64,000 bases of DNA. Origin: Lentzea xinjiangensis. Its GTDB lineage: Bacteria; Actinomycetota; Actinomycetes; Mycobacteriales; Pseudonocardiaceae. Shown one piece after another: positions 19,977-28,539 of this stretch. Location of the stretch: positions 62,001-126,000 of the forward strand of contig NZ_FOFR01000007.1 of NCBI RefSeq assembly GCF_900110955.1. Reading direction: 5' to 3'. Numbering within the stretch: position 1 is the stretch's first letter; every line of letters starts with the position of its first letter. Both the position numbers and the translations under genes were made by a program. The notes under the pieces are model-generated. The model made no database searches. It had not been told where the DNA came from and worked only from the letters and a program-made list of their open reading frames with translations.

Positions 19977-21250
19977 GCGAGACCCCGGCGATCACCGAGG
20001 AGCACGTCGCGCAGGCGTCCCGGCCGAGCCGCCTGCGCATCACGGACCTGCGGGTGGCCAACGTGGCCGGCGTGCCGTTCCGCTCGTCGATCATCAGGAT
20101 CGACACCGACCAGGGCCTGGTCGGCTACGGGGAGGTGCGCGACCAGGCCAGCGCCACCTACGCGCTCATGCTCAAGAGCCGGCTCGTCGGTGAGAACCCC
20201 TGCAACGTCGACAAGATCTTCCGCAAGATCAAGCAGTTCGGGTTCCACGGCCGCCAGGGCGGCGGGGTCTCCGGCGTCGAGATGGCGCTGATGGACCTCG
20301 CCGGCAAGGCGTACGGCGTGCCCGCGCACGCGCTGGTCGGAGGCCGGTTCCGGGACGAGATCCGGTGCTACGCGGACACCCCGTCGCTGCCGGACCCGCA
20401 CGAGATGGGCGCCCGGCTGCTGGAGCGCAAGCGGCGCGGGTTCACGATGCTGAAGATGGACGTGGGCATCGACCTGCTCTGGGACGTGCCGGGTGCGCTG
20501 ATCGCGCCGGCGGGCGCCCGCGCCGACCTGACGACGATGCACCCGTTCACCGGCATCCAGGTCACCGCGAAGGGCGTCGAGCACCTGGCGTCCTATGTGG
20601 ACACCGTCCGCTCCGTGGTCGGCTACGACGTGGCGCTCGCCGCCGACCACTTCGGCCACATCGCCCTCGACTCCTGCATCCGGATCGGCCGCGCGCTGGA
20701 GGGGTTCACCTTGGCGTGGATCGAGGACCTGATCCCGTGGCAGCTCACCGACCAGTGGCGCCAGCTCACCACGTCCGTCGCCGTCCCGACGTGCACGGGG
20801 GAGGACATCTACCTGCTCGACGGCTTCCGGCCGCTGCTCGACGCCGGCGCCATCCGGGTCGTGCACCCCGACCCGGCGACCGCGGGCGGGATCGCCGAGA
20901 CCAAGCGGCTCGGTGACTACGCCCAGGAGCGCGGGATCCCGATGGCGCTGCACCTGGCGGCGTCACCGATCGCGACGATGGCGTGCGTGCACCTGGCCGC
21001 CGCCACCGAGAACTTCCTGGCACTCGAACACCACGCGGCGGACGTGGAGCACTGGAGCGACCTCGTCACCGACCTGCCCCGCCCGCTGATCCAGAACGGC
21101 CACATCGCGGTGCCGGACACGCCGGGACTGGGGTTCGGCGACATCGACGAGGAGGTGCTGCGCCGCCACCTCGACCCGCGCGACCCGGTGTTCTTCGCCG
21201 AGACCACGCACTGGGACGGGGAGACGAGCCACGACCGGCTGTGGAGCTGA
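19973..21250 (+). CDS. Enolase-superfamily dehydratase (second, mandelate racemase-like)
   Basis: A 425-residue enzyme with an N-terminal extension of about 20 residues. Capping domain: IIRIDTDQGLVGYGEVRDQA. Barrel: MLKMDVGID for the first acid/base position, metal ligands in LAADHFGH, AWIEDLIP and CTGEDIYL, and HLAASPIATMA late in the barrel. It is only distantly similar to the dehydratase at 14249, so the two probably act on different sugar acids or steps. The ATG overlaps the permease stop (ATGA), making it the last gene of the solute-binding/permease/dehydratase operon. Confidence 0.85.
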   Translation: MSETPAITEEHVAQASRPSRLRITDLRVANVAGVPFRSSIIRIDTDQGLVGYGEVRDQASATYALMLKSRLVGENPCNVDKIFRKIKQFGFHGRQGGGVSGVEMALMDLAGKAYGVPAHALVGGRFRDEIRCYADTPSLPDPHEMGARLLERKRRGFTMLKMDVGIDLLWDVPGALIAPAGARADLTTMHPFTGIQVTAKGVEHLASYVDTVRSVVGYDVALAADHFGHIALDSCIRIGRALEGFTLAWIEDLIPWQLTDQWRQLTTSVAVPTCTGEDIYLLDGFRPLLDAGAIRVVHPDPATAGGIAETKRLGDYAQERGIPMALHLAASPIATMACVHLAAATENFLALEHHAADVEHWSDLVTDLPRPLIQNGHIAVPDTPGLGFGDIDEEVLRRHLDPRDPVFFAETTHWDGETSHDRLWS

Positions 21251-21255
21251 GAGCG

Positions 21256-21607
21256 CTCGTGGGCCTGGTTTTGGTTGTGGGCCTGGTTCGGGTCGTCGGG
21301 CTTGGCTCCGCGTGTGAGGGCTGGTGTTGCTCGTGGGGCCTGGCTTCGCCCGTCGGGTCGGCCTCACTCGTCGGGCCTGGTTTCGCTTGTCGGGCCTGGT
21401 TTCGCTTGTCGGGCCTGGTCTCGCTTGTCGGGCTTGGCCTCGCCCGTCAGCTTCGGACCCGCTTGTCGGGAGCTGGCCCCCGCTTGTCGGGCCTGGTCTC
21501 GCCCGTCAGCCCCGGTCTGCCCGTCACCCCGGCTTCGCTCGCAGAGCCGATCCCGCCCGTCAGCCCCGCCGCCCGTCAGCCCCGGCCGCCCGTCAGCCCC
21601 GGCCCCG
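21256..21607. repeat. Degenerate tandem repeat array
   Basis: The 342-base gap between convergent genes holds no credible gene but is repetitive. Four consecutive 19-base units run 21373-21448 (consensus GGGCCTGGTTTCGCTTGTC, first two identical), preceded by an 18-base variant at 21355 and another 19-base unit at 21336. Towards 21550-21607 the unit changes to copies of CCCGTCAGCCCCGG. The last copy contains the stop codon of the RraA-family gene. Confidence 0.8.
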
Positions 21608-22333
21608 CTCAGCACGCCACCGCTCGTACTCGGGCCGGGCCTCGTCCGACAGCGGGTAGTACAGCCGCATGTCACCGCCCTCGGCGAGCCGGATCCGGGA
21701 GAACTCCTCCCATTCCGCGTGCTCCTGGGCAACGGCCAGCAGAGCGGGCGCGAGCTTGACCGGCACCACGACCGCCCCGTCGTCGTCGGCGACGACGATG
21801 TCGCCCGGCTCGACGAGCGTGCCGCCGCACGCCACCGGCACGTTGACGGCCGCGGGCACGATGTCGGTCTGGGCGTGGAAGTTCGGCGTGGCGCCCCGGA
21901 TCCACAAGCCCAGGCCGAGCTTCTTGGCCTCGCCGATGTCGCGCAAGCACCCGTCGACGACCACACCGGCGCCGCCGCGGCCCTTGAAGTAGGTCAGCAT
22001 CATCTCGCCGAACACACCGCTGCTCATGTCCCCGCGCGCGTCGACGACGATCATGTCGCCGGGCTGGGTGTGGTACATGACGTGCCGGTGCAGCTGCTTC
22101 TCCGGCTCCTCGTACTCGTCGACGGGGTAGAGGTCCTCCCGCTTCGGCAGGAACTGCAACGTGAGCGCCGGCCCGGCCACGCGCACGCCGGGAGTCACCG
22201 ACACTGGGCCGCGGATGAACGCGCTGCGGATGCCCATGCGGCTGAGCTCGGCGCTGGCCGTCGCGCTGCCGATGGCGGCGATGGCGGCACTGAGCTCGGC
22301 GGGTGGGCGGGCGATGTCGTGCGTCTCGACCAC
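21593..22333 (-). CDS. RraA family aldolase/decarboxylase-like protein
   Basis: A 246-residue protein of the RraA/HMG-aldolase fold. Markers: GPALTLQFLP, PGDMIVVDARGDMSSGVFGEM and the metal/substrate region VVDGCLRDIGEAKKLGLGLW, with arginine and aspartate of the conserved RD pair. The family cleaves 4-hydroxy-4-methyl-2-oxoglutarate or related 2-keto acids, or decarboxylates oxaloacetate, with a divalent metal. Next to sugar-acid dehydratases it may handle the keto-acid product (inference). Its 3' end runs into the repeat array. It lies 115 bases downstream of the aminotransferase gene on the same strand and could belong to either cluster. Confidence 0.83.
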   Translation of the reverse strand: MVETHDIARPPAELSAAIAAIGSATASAELSRMGIRSAFIRGPVSVTPGVRVAGPALTLQFLPKREDLYPVDEYEEPEKQLHRHVMYHTQPGDMIVVDARGDMSSGVFGEMMLTYFKGRGGAGVVVDGCLRDIGEAKKLGLGLWIRGATPNFHAQTDIVPAAVNVPVACGGTLVEPGDIVVADDDGAVVVPVKLAPALLAVAQEHAEWEEFSRIRLAEGGDMRLYYPLSDEARPEYERWRAERGRG

Positions 22334-22448
22334 GTCGAAGGCCCCCTCGGATCCGCGCTGACCGCAACTGTCGGAGAGTTCGGTTCGAGCCTAGTGGGCG
22401 AACCCCGTGCCGTGCCGAAATCCGGCTGCCCGGTATGACAACGTCCTG

Positions 22449-23576
22449 CTATGCCACGGCCCGCCGCGTGAGGAACCTGTCCAGGCGCTCCAGCGACTGC
22501 GGGAGCGAGGAGCGCCCGAGACCGACGCGGAAGCGGTTGTCGGAGATGTCGAAGACGTTGTCCGGCAGCAGCAGGACGCTTTCCTCGCGGGCGAGGTCGG
22601 TCACGAACTCCTCGACCGGGACGGGGAGCAGCAGCCGCGGGAAGGCGATCATCCCGGCGCGCAGCGGTTCCCAGGCGAAGATCTCGGAGCGCTGCCGGAA
22701 GAACGACTCGGCGAGCGCGTGGTTGCCGAGGATGATCCGCTTGCTGCGGTCGATCAGGTGATCGCGCGCCCTCAGCGCGATGAGGGAGAGGATCTCCGCC
22801 GGTGCCGCGGCGCAGACCGTCGTGTAGTCCTTGAGGGTGCGGGTGGCCGCGATCAGCGCCTTGTCGCGGGTGGCCGTCCAGCCCACGCGCAGGCCCGCCA
22901 GGGCGTAGGCCTTCGACATGACCCCCACGCTGACGGCCCGCTCGTCGAGGTCGCACGCCGCCGGGAGCGTGTCGGCGGCGTCGTGCTCCAGGTAGCGGTA
23001 GACCTCGTCGGAGACGACGGTGATGCCCGCCTCGCTGCCGATGGCGACCAGGGCCTCGAACTCCGCGTGGCTCGGCAGCGCGCCGGTCGGGTTGTGGGGG
23101 AAGTTGATGAACAGCGCGCGGGTGTCCGGGCGGATCGCGCGGCGGACGGCGTCGAGGTCGAGCCGCCAGCCGTTGTGCCGGTCCAGCGGGACCGCGGTCA
23201 GCTCGGCGCCGAGCGCCGGTGCGAGGCGGTGCAGCGACTCGAACGCGGGCCAGATGACGACGGCGTGGTCACCGGGGCCCAGCAGGGCGTTGGCGATGAG
23301 GAACAGCGCCTCGACCGCTCCGCCGCCGCAGACGGTGATGCCGTCGGTCTCGGTCTTGGTGTACTGGCCGGCGATCGCGTCGCGCAGGAGCGGGTGCCCG
23401 GCGGGATCGGTGTAGCCGAGCTCGAGCCCTTCCCACAGGGCGAGGGACTCGGGATCGGCGAGGTCGAGCAGCTCGCGCAGGGGGAGGGGGTCGACGTCCG
23501 AGGCGCACGCCACCAGTTCGACGTCGAACTCCCACTCGCCGAAGAACTGCTCGATCTTGCAGGCTTGCGGGATCAC
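22449..23576 (-). CDS. Class I/II PLP-dependent aminotransferase
   Basis: A 375-residue fold-type I aminotransferase. Seen: ELGYTDPAGHPLLRDAI, INFPHNPTGALPS (cofactor-ring asparagine), VVSDEVYRYLE (pyridine-nitrogen aspartate) and the Schiff-base lysine in MSKAYALAGLRVGW; the C-terminal arginine lies in NRFRVGLGRSSL. The start is GTG 23576, overlapping the desaturase stop as GTGA, so the two are translationally coupled. Its place beside the exporter and NRPS genes suggests it supplies or tailors an amino acid or amine for that pathway (inference); substrate not readable. Capreomycidine-synthase-like enzymes share this broad fold. Confidence 0.82.
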   Translation of the reverse strand: MIPQACKIEQFFGEWEFDVELVACASDVDPLPLRELLDLADPESLALWEGLELGYTDPAGHPLLRDAIAGQYTKTETDGITVCGGGAVEALFLIANALLGPGDHAVVIWPAFESLHRLAPALGAELTAVPLDRHNGWRLDLDAVRRAIRPDTRALFINFPHNPTGALPSHAEFEALVAIGSEAGITVVSDEVYRYLEHDAADTLPAACDLDERAVSVGVMSKAYALAGLRVGWTATRDKALIAATRTLKDYTTVCAAAPAEILSLIALRARDHLIDRSKRIILGNHALAESFFRQRSEIFAWEPLRAGMIAFPRLLLPVPVEEFVTDLAREESVLLLPDNVFDISDNRFRVGLGRSSLPQSLERLDRFLTRRAVA

Positions 23577-24523
23577 CGCGCGCGCTCCGCTTCGCCCTCG
23601 TGCAGCAGGGGCCGGCGCCGGTCGAGGAACCCGAGCATCGCGGGCACCGGGCTGATGATGCGCGGCTGCGCGAGCCTGTCGCGCTGGCGCTCCTTGACCG
23701 TCGGCATCCGCGACCAGTGCGTCCCCGGGCTGAGGTGGTGCTCCTGGTGGTACCCGTCGTTGAACGAGACGAAGTTGTACAGGCGGCTGTAGTGGCTCAC
23801 GGAGTCCGTCGCGCGGTCCTCGGGGTTCGCCCCGTAGTGCCGGTAGTAGTTCTGCACGTTGACCAGGGTCAGCGCCAGGAAGAAGGCGGGGAGGTAGCAG
23901 AAGAGCGTCCACTCCCAGGAAAGCGCGGCGAACGCGGCCAGGGAGAAGAACCCCGCGGCCCGGTCGGCCTGGATCTGACCGAGTTCCCGGGTCCGGCGCT
24001 CGGCCCGGCGCGACGCCAGCGACTGCAGCCGCTCCTCGCCCGGTCCGACCTTCCAGAGCCGCACCACCGAAGCGATGTCCTTGACCCGGCCGATCATGGA
24101 GTCCACGGCACCGCCGAGGGCGTAGGGCAGCAACGGCTCGTGGCCGCCGTTCTTGCCGTTGCGGTACGTGGAGGTGGCGTCACGGGTGGTGCCGTCAGCG
24201 TTCTGCCGGTCGTTGTTGAACCGGTGGTGCTCCCGGACGTGGGTGAGCTGGTAGGCCTGGACCGACTGGCCGATGTTGACGGAGTTGACCACCGACACCA
24301 CGGCGTTGAGCCGGTTGCTGACGAACCACGGGACGTGCGTGAACAGGTGCGAGATGACGATGATGTTGTACGCCATCATCAACGTCATCAGCACACCTCC
24401 CGCAATCCTGATCGGCAGCGAGGCGGTGTCCCAGGTGAGCGCCAAGGTCGGGGTGATCACGAACTGAGCCAGGCTCAACCCCACGAGAATCGCGTCTTTG
24501 GGGGTGTTCCTCCAGATCTGCAC
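23573..24523 (-). CDS. Membrane fatty-acid-desaturase-like enzyme (first)
   Basis: A 316-residue integral membrane di-iron enzyme. Histidine boxes: HLFTH, HVREHH and YHQEHH; an extra histidine pair lies in NYYRHYG. At least four hydrophobic segments surround them. Such enzymes use O2 and an electron donor to desaturate or hydroxylate acyl chains. The start is taken as GTG 24523, with AAGGGG five bases upstream; an ATG at 24625 would add 34 residues without a good ribosome-binding site. It is coupled to the aminotransferase gene. Together they look like a tailoring or precursor pair of the NRPS cluster (inference). Confidence 0.82.
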   Translation of the reverse strand: MQIWRNTPKDAILVGLSLAQFVITPTLALTWDTASLPIRIAGGVLMTLMMAYNIIVISHLFTHVPWFVSNRLNAVVSVVNSVNIGQSVQAYQLTHVREHHRFNNDRQNADGTTRDATSTYRNGKNGGHEPLLPYALGGAVDSMIGRVKDIASVVRLWKVGPGEERLQSLASRRAERRTRELGQIQADRAAGFFSLAAFAALSWEWTLFCYLPAFFLALTLVNVQNYYRHYGANPEDRATDSVSHYSRLYNFVSFNDGYHQEHHLSPGTHWSRMPTVKERQRDRLAQPRIISPVPAMLGFLDRRRPLLHEGEAERAR

Positions 24524-24618
24524 AATTACCCCTTCCTCGGTGAACGGCAGAGCGGGTCGCGCCCCGATCGACACTACCTCAAAGGCGTTGCGCCGCACGT
24601 GGAATTGACGTGTCCGGC

Positions 24619-24628
24619 TGTTCAACCG
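24619..24628. promoter_or_regulatory. Single degenerate copy of the TGTTCAACTG element
   Basis: TGTTCAACCG differs at one base from the element that occurs in pairs at 28287-28316 and 42621-42650. It lies in the 137-base gap upstream of the desaturase gene. No 20-bp-spaced partner is visible here, so it may be chance. Confidence 0.3.
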
Positions 24629-24660
24629 CAGTCCTGGTCAAACACCGGAACAATGAAAAA

Positions 24661-26412
24661 TCACAGCCAGCTCGTCCACAACCGGGCATATGCGCCGTTC
24701 TGGGAGATCAATTCTCGGTGGGAACCGATCTCGACGATGCGACCGTCTTCCATGACGACGATTCGGTCCGCGTCATAGGCGGTGTGCAATCTGTGCGCGA
24801 TCGAAATGACCGTACGGCCCTCCAGCACCGTCGCGAGCGACCGTTCGAGGTGCCGGGCGGAACCCGGATCCATCTGGGAGGTCGCCTCGTCGAGGACCAG
24901 CACCCGCGGATCGGCCAGCAGCAGCCGGGCCAGCGCGACCTGCTGGGCCTGCGCGTCGGACAACTCCTCCCCGCCGGCGCCCACCGCCGTGTCGAGCTTG
25001 TCCGGGAGGGCTTCCACCCACGCACCCGCGTCGACGGTCTCCAGTGCCTTCCACACCGCGGCGTCGTCCGCGTCCTGACCCGGACCGGCGGCGGACAGCT
25101 CGAGGTTCTCCCGGAGGGTGCCGCCGAAGATGTACTGGTCCTGGTTCACCAGCACGACGTGCCGGCGCAGGTCGTGGGACGGCAGCTCGTGCAGCGGTGT
25201 GCCGGACAGCCGCACGGTGCCCTCGCGCGGGGGGTGGATCCCGGACAGCAGCCGGGCGAGCGTCGACTTGCCGCTGCCGGTCGGCCCGACGACGGCGATC
25301 CGCTCGCCGGGCCGCACGGTGAGGTCGATCCCGTGCAGGACGTCGGGCCCCTCGTCGTAGGCGAACCGGACGCCGTGCGTCGAGAGCTCCGCGGACGTGA
25401 TGGCGGCGGGCTCGGCGGGCTCCCGCTCGGGCCTGGTGTCCGCGACGCCGAGGATGCGGGCCAGCGACGCGCTGCCCTGCTGGAGCCCGCCCACCCAGTC
25501 GAGCAGCGTTTCCAACGGGTACATGAGCTGGAGGATGTAGAGGGTCGCGGCGGTCACCTGGCCGAGGTCGACCCAGCCGCGGGTGTAGGCGTAGCCACCG
25601 AGCAGCAGGGCGGCGGCCAGCGGCAGGGTGAAGAGGAACTCCTCGACCGAGTAGAGGACCGTGCGCAGCCGCAACGTGTAGGAGACCGCCTCCCACCAGG
25701 CCTGCGTGTCGCGCTCCCCGCGCCGGACGCGGTGCTCCTCCAGGCGGAACGCCTCGACGGTGGCCGCGCCCTGGATGGTCGCGTCGAGGCCCTCGGTGAT
25801 GCCGGAGGAGGCCGCGGCCTCGCGCAGGAAGCCGTCGCGCGCCCTCGCCAGGTACCACCGGTTCACCCACACCAGCGGCGGCAGGATGATCACCAGCGCC
25901 AGCGACAGCAGCGGTGACACCAGCAGGAGAGCCGCGAAGCTGAGGACGATCCACATCACCGCCTCGGTGACCTGGGGCACCGCCAGCTGCAGGGCACGCC
26001 GCAGCGTGCTCGTGTCCTGGGAGGCGCGGGTCACCAGGTCGCCGTTGTCGGACCGCTCCACGACGGCCAGCGGCAGCGCGAGCACGTCGTCGACGAACTT
26101 CTCGCGGATCTCGCCCTGGACGGTCGCGGCGAGCCGCCCCGCGGCCCGGAACGCGGCACGGGTCAGGAACGCCTGCAGCAGGATGAACACCGTCAGCACG
26201 GAGACGACCACGGCCGCGTGGCCCGCGGTCGTGCCGTCCCGCACGTCCTCCACGAGGTCGCCGAGCAGGCGGGGGCCGACCAGGCCGCTGCTCACGGCGA
26301 GGCCGTAGAGGGCGAGGGTGCGGGCGAGCTCCCCGCGGTGGTCGTGCGCCACCTGCCGCAGGAAGCGGCGGACGGACGTCGCGTCGGCGACCGGAAGTGT
26401 GCGGGCCGTCAT
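24661..26412 (-). CDS. ABC exporter half-transporter, catalytic subunit
   Basis: A 583-residue fusion of a six-helix exporter domain (residues about 30-310) and an ATPase domain (about 345-580). The Walker A VVGPTGSGKSTLARLL, Walker B VLVLDEATSQMD and switch histidine ISIAHRLHT are canonical, but the ABC signature is altered to LSDAQAQQVALARLL. The partner gene upstream has the opposite pattern, so the two are expected to form a heterodimer with one working and one degenerate ATP site. Its ATG overlaps the partner stop (ATGA). Position inside the NRPS cluster suggests product export or self-resistance (inference). Confidence 0.87.
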   Translation of the reverse strand: MTARTLPVADATSVRRFLRQVAHDHRGELARTLALYGLAVSSGLVGPRLLGDLVEDVRDGTTAGHAAVVVSVLTVFILLQAFLTRAAFRAAGRLAATVQGEIREKFVDDVLALPLAVVERSDNGDLVTRASQDTSTLRRALQLAVPQVTEAVMWIVLSFAALLLVSPLLSLALVIILPPLVWVNRWYLARARDGFLREAAASSGITEGLDATIQGAATVEAFRLEEHRVRRGERDTQAWWEAVSYTLRLRTVLYSVEEFLFTLPLAAALLLGGYAYTRGWVDLGQVTAATLYILQLMYPLETLLDWVGGLQQGSASLARILGVADTRPEREPAEPAAITSAELSTHGVRFAYDEGPDVLHGIDLTVRPGERIAVVGPTGSGKSTLARLLSGIHPPREGTVRLSGTPLHELPSHDLRRHVVLVNQDQYIFGGTLRENLELSAAGPGQDADDAAVWKALETVDAGAWVEALPDKLDTAVGAGGEELSDAQAQQVALARLLLADPRVLVLDEATSQMDPGSARHLERSLATVLEGRTVISIAHRLHTAYDADRIVVMEDGRIVEIGSHRELISQNGAYARLWTSWL

Positions 26413-28145
26413 TTCCCCACCTGAGAGACGTCGTCGCGGGCTACCAGCGTCCGGTAGGCCGGGTGGCTTCGCAGCAGTTCGTCGTGGGTCCCGGCGGCGG
26501 TCACGCGGCCGTCGCGCACGAACGCGACCCGGTCCGCTCGCTGGAGCAGCAGCGGGCTGACCGTGAACACGACGGTGCTGCGCCCGGCCGGGTGGCCGTC
26601 GTGGAACCGGGCGAGGTTCTCCGCCACGCGGTACTCGGTGTACGCGTCGACGGCGTTGGTCGGCTCCACGAGCACCGTGAACTCGGCGTCCGCCAGCAGC
26701 GCCCTGGCGAGCCGCAGGCGTTGCAGTTGGCCGCCCGAGAACGTCCTGCCGCGGCCCGTCATCCGCGCGTCCAGCCCGTCGGGAAGAGCGTCGACGACGT
26801 CCGTGGCGCAGGCGATCTCCAGGGCGGCGGTGATCCGGTCGGCGCCGGCCGTCCCGTCCGGTGCGAGCTCCTCGCGGATCGTGCCGGCGAAGAACCGGTC
26901 GCTGTTCAGGCCGAGCAGCACGCGCGACCGCACCACCGAGACCGGCAGCGACGACAACGGCTCGCCGCCCAGCGCGGGGTCACCGGTGTCCTCGAAGCCC
27001 GCGAGGCGGCGGGCCAGCGCGTCGGCGTCGCCGGGGTCGGCGCAGGCGACGGCCGTGAACGTCGCCGGCGGGACGTCCAGCCCGGACGCGCCGTCGGTCA
27101 GGTGGGCCTCACCCCCGGTGCCCGGGACGTCGGCGGTCACCTCGGAGACCTCGCGCGCCTCGGTGTTCAGCAACCTGGTCACGCGGCGCGCGGCCACCAG
27201 CATCTGGGTCACCGAGCCCATGCCCTCCATGAAGTCGGTGAGGGGCAGGATGAGGAAGGTCGCGAACCCGTAGAACGCGACCACCTGGCCGATCGTGAGG
27301 CTGTGGCCGACCGCGAGGAGGACCGCCGTGGTCGTGACGACCGCGGTGATCAGACCGGGCACGAGGATCCGCGATCCCTCGAGGTCGGCCTCGGCGCGCG
27401 ACACGTCGGCGTCCGCGACCCGCAGCCGCGCCGAATCGACCCGGAAACGCGCCGCGAACTGCCTCTCGCCGCCCACTCCCCGCAGCACCCGCAGGCCGGA
27501 GGCGATGTCGACGGCGCGTCCCGCCAGCTTTCCCTGCAGCTCCCGGTATTCGTCCTGGCGCGCGTGCAGGGGGCGCAGGAGGAGGCTGCTGAGCCCGGTC
27601 AGGAGGGGGACGGTCACCAGGACCAGGAGTCCCATGGGGACCGAGACCGTCAGCATGGCCACCGTGACGACCACGATGGCCGCGGTGGCACCGATGATCC
27701 GCCCGGCGTAGAGCATGCCGTCGCCGATGGTGATGCCGTCCGACGTGGCGGTCGCGATCAGGTCGTCGGCGTCCTTGCGCCGCGGCAGGGCGGCGCCGAG
27801 CCGCGTGACGTGCCGGGTCACCATCCGCACGGTCAGGGCGCCCGACACCACGCGCGTGATCACCGAGTGCCGGAAGAACGCGATACCGGTCGCGGCCCTC
27901 ACCAGGCCGAGCAGGAGGAGGACCAGCGCCCACCGGATCACCTCGCCGCCGTCGTCGCGGGCGATGCCCAGATCGATCGCGCGGCCGATGGCGACCGGGA
28001 TCATGGCCTGCGAGGTCATCCACGCGGTGGACGTCACCGCGCCCCAGGCCGTGGCGGCTTTCTGCTTGCCGATGAGCGCGAGGACAAAAGCTGCCGCCGA
28101 CCGGTGCCGAAGTCCTTCCGGGCCGAGCTCGGGAATTCTTTGCAT
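26409..28145 (-). CDS. ABC exporter half-transporter with degenerate ATPase site
   Basis: About 578 residues: six membrane helices, then an ATPase-like domain from about residue 320. The Walker A position reads ACADPGDADALARRL without GK(S/T); the Walker B position reads FTVLVEPTNAVD with the aspartate lost; the switch histidine is replaced (VFTVSPLLLQRAD). The signature FSGGQLQRLRLARAL is intact, so it can complete the partner's ATP site. Start: ATG 28145 is preferred over the in-frame GTG 28244 because a promoter (28206-28234) lies between them. It is the first gene of the exporter operon. Confidence 0.85.
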   Translation of the reverse strand: MQRIPELGPEGLRHRSAAAFVLALIGKQKAATAWGAVTSTAWMTSQAMIPVAIGRAIDLGIARDDGGEVIRWALVLLLLGLVRAATGIAFFRHSVITRVVSGALTVRMVTRHVTRLGAALPRRKDADDLIATATSDGITIGDGMLYAGRIIGATAAIVVVTVAMLTVSVPMGLLVLVTVPLLTGLSSLLLRPLHARQDEYRELQGKLAGRAVDIASGLRVLRGVGGERQFAARFRVDSARLRVADADVSRAEADLEGSRILVPGLITAVVTTTAVLLAVGHSLTIGQVVAFYGFATFLILPLTDFMEGMGSVTQMLVAARRVTRLLNTEAREVSEVTADVPGTGGEAHLTDGASGLDVPPATFTAVACADPGDADALARRLAGFEDTGDPALGGEPLSSLPVSVVRSRVLLGLNSDRFFAGTIREELAPDGTAGADRITAALEIACATDVVDALPDGLDARMTGRGRTFSGGQLQRLRLARALLADAEFTVLVEPTNAVDAYTEYRVAENLARFHDGHPAGRSTVVFTVSPLLLQRADRVAFVRDGRVTAAGTHDELLRSHPAYRTLVARDDVSQVGK

Positions 28146-28161
28146 GATCGAGCGCTCGATC
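28146..28161. repeat. 16-bp perfect palindrome at the exporter gene start
   Basis: GATCGAGCGCTCGATC is a perfect palindrome directly before the ATG at 28145 (read on the minus strand). It may be an operator or an RNA hairpin affecting translation of the exporter. Confidence 0.45.
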
Positions 28162-28205
28162 CCTTCGAAGGGCCTGCCGGAGCTTTTTCGGACGGGGCGC
28201 GGGCG

Positions 28206-28234
28206 AGAGTACGGCTGATCGTGCGTACCCGCAA
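28206..28234 (-). promoter_or_regulatory. Predicted promoter of the exporter operon
   Basis: On the minus strand TTGCGG (28234-28229), a 17-base spacer, and TACTCT (28211-28206). Transcription would start near 28199, leaving a leader of about 55 bases. The paired TGTTCAACTG element begins 52 bases upstream of this -35 box. Confidence 0.45.
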
Positions 28235-28286
28235 CGAGCTTCACGTCCGTTCGGGTGAATCATCTCCCGGAAGAATCAGGGGGTGC

Positions 28287-28316
28287 TGTTCAACTGCGGA
28301 CGATTTTGTCCAACTG
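28287..28316. promoter_or_regulatory. Paired cluster element, copy A (20-bp period)
   Basis: TGTTCAACTG (28287-28296) and TGTCCAACTG (28307-28316) are direct repeats starting exactly 20 bases apart, in the control region between the exporter and the mbtH-like gene. The same pair recurs at 42621-42650. A TTGACA (28328-28333) lies 11 bases to the right, but no well-spaced -10 box follows it. Likely binding site of a cluster regulator not encoded in the window. The whole gap 28162-28539 holds no gene. Confidence 0.6.
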
Positions 28317-28539
28317 CGCCTTCGTCATTGACATCGGTACTTCGGATCGGTGGTGTAGCGTGGGCCGCGGGCCAGACCGTTAATGGGGGACGGGGGCGGG
28401 TCTTGGCGCGTTTCGGGGGCTTGGGGTGCGGGCGTGCTGCCGCATTTGTCGGCAGGCGTGACCGGAGGAATCCTCATTTCCGTCGTGAATGAAGCGCTCC
28501 CGCGATCAGGGTGATCCGAACCGACGACCGGGGGCAGCC

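Noticed and set aside
21336-21448. CRISPR array
   Set aside because: The units are contiguous tandem copies of 19 bases with no unique spacers, and there are no cas genes.
21251-21759. Possible repeat-rich protein (periodic VGPGFACRAW-like translation)
   Set aside because: The period comes from the DNA repeat, there is no start with a ribosome-binding site, and it runs into the opposite gene.
24524-24660. Full paired TGTTCAACTG element before the first desaturase
   Set aside because: Only one degenerate copy is present and the -35/-10 spacing seen at the other two sites is not reproduced.
28328-28361. Plus-strand promoter TTGACA ... TAGCGT for the mbtH operon
   Set aside because: The spacer would be 22 bases, too long for a normal promoter; kept only as a remark.
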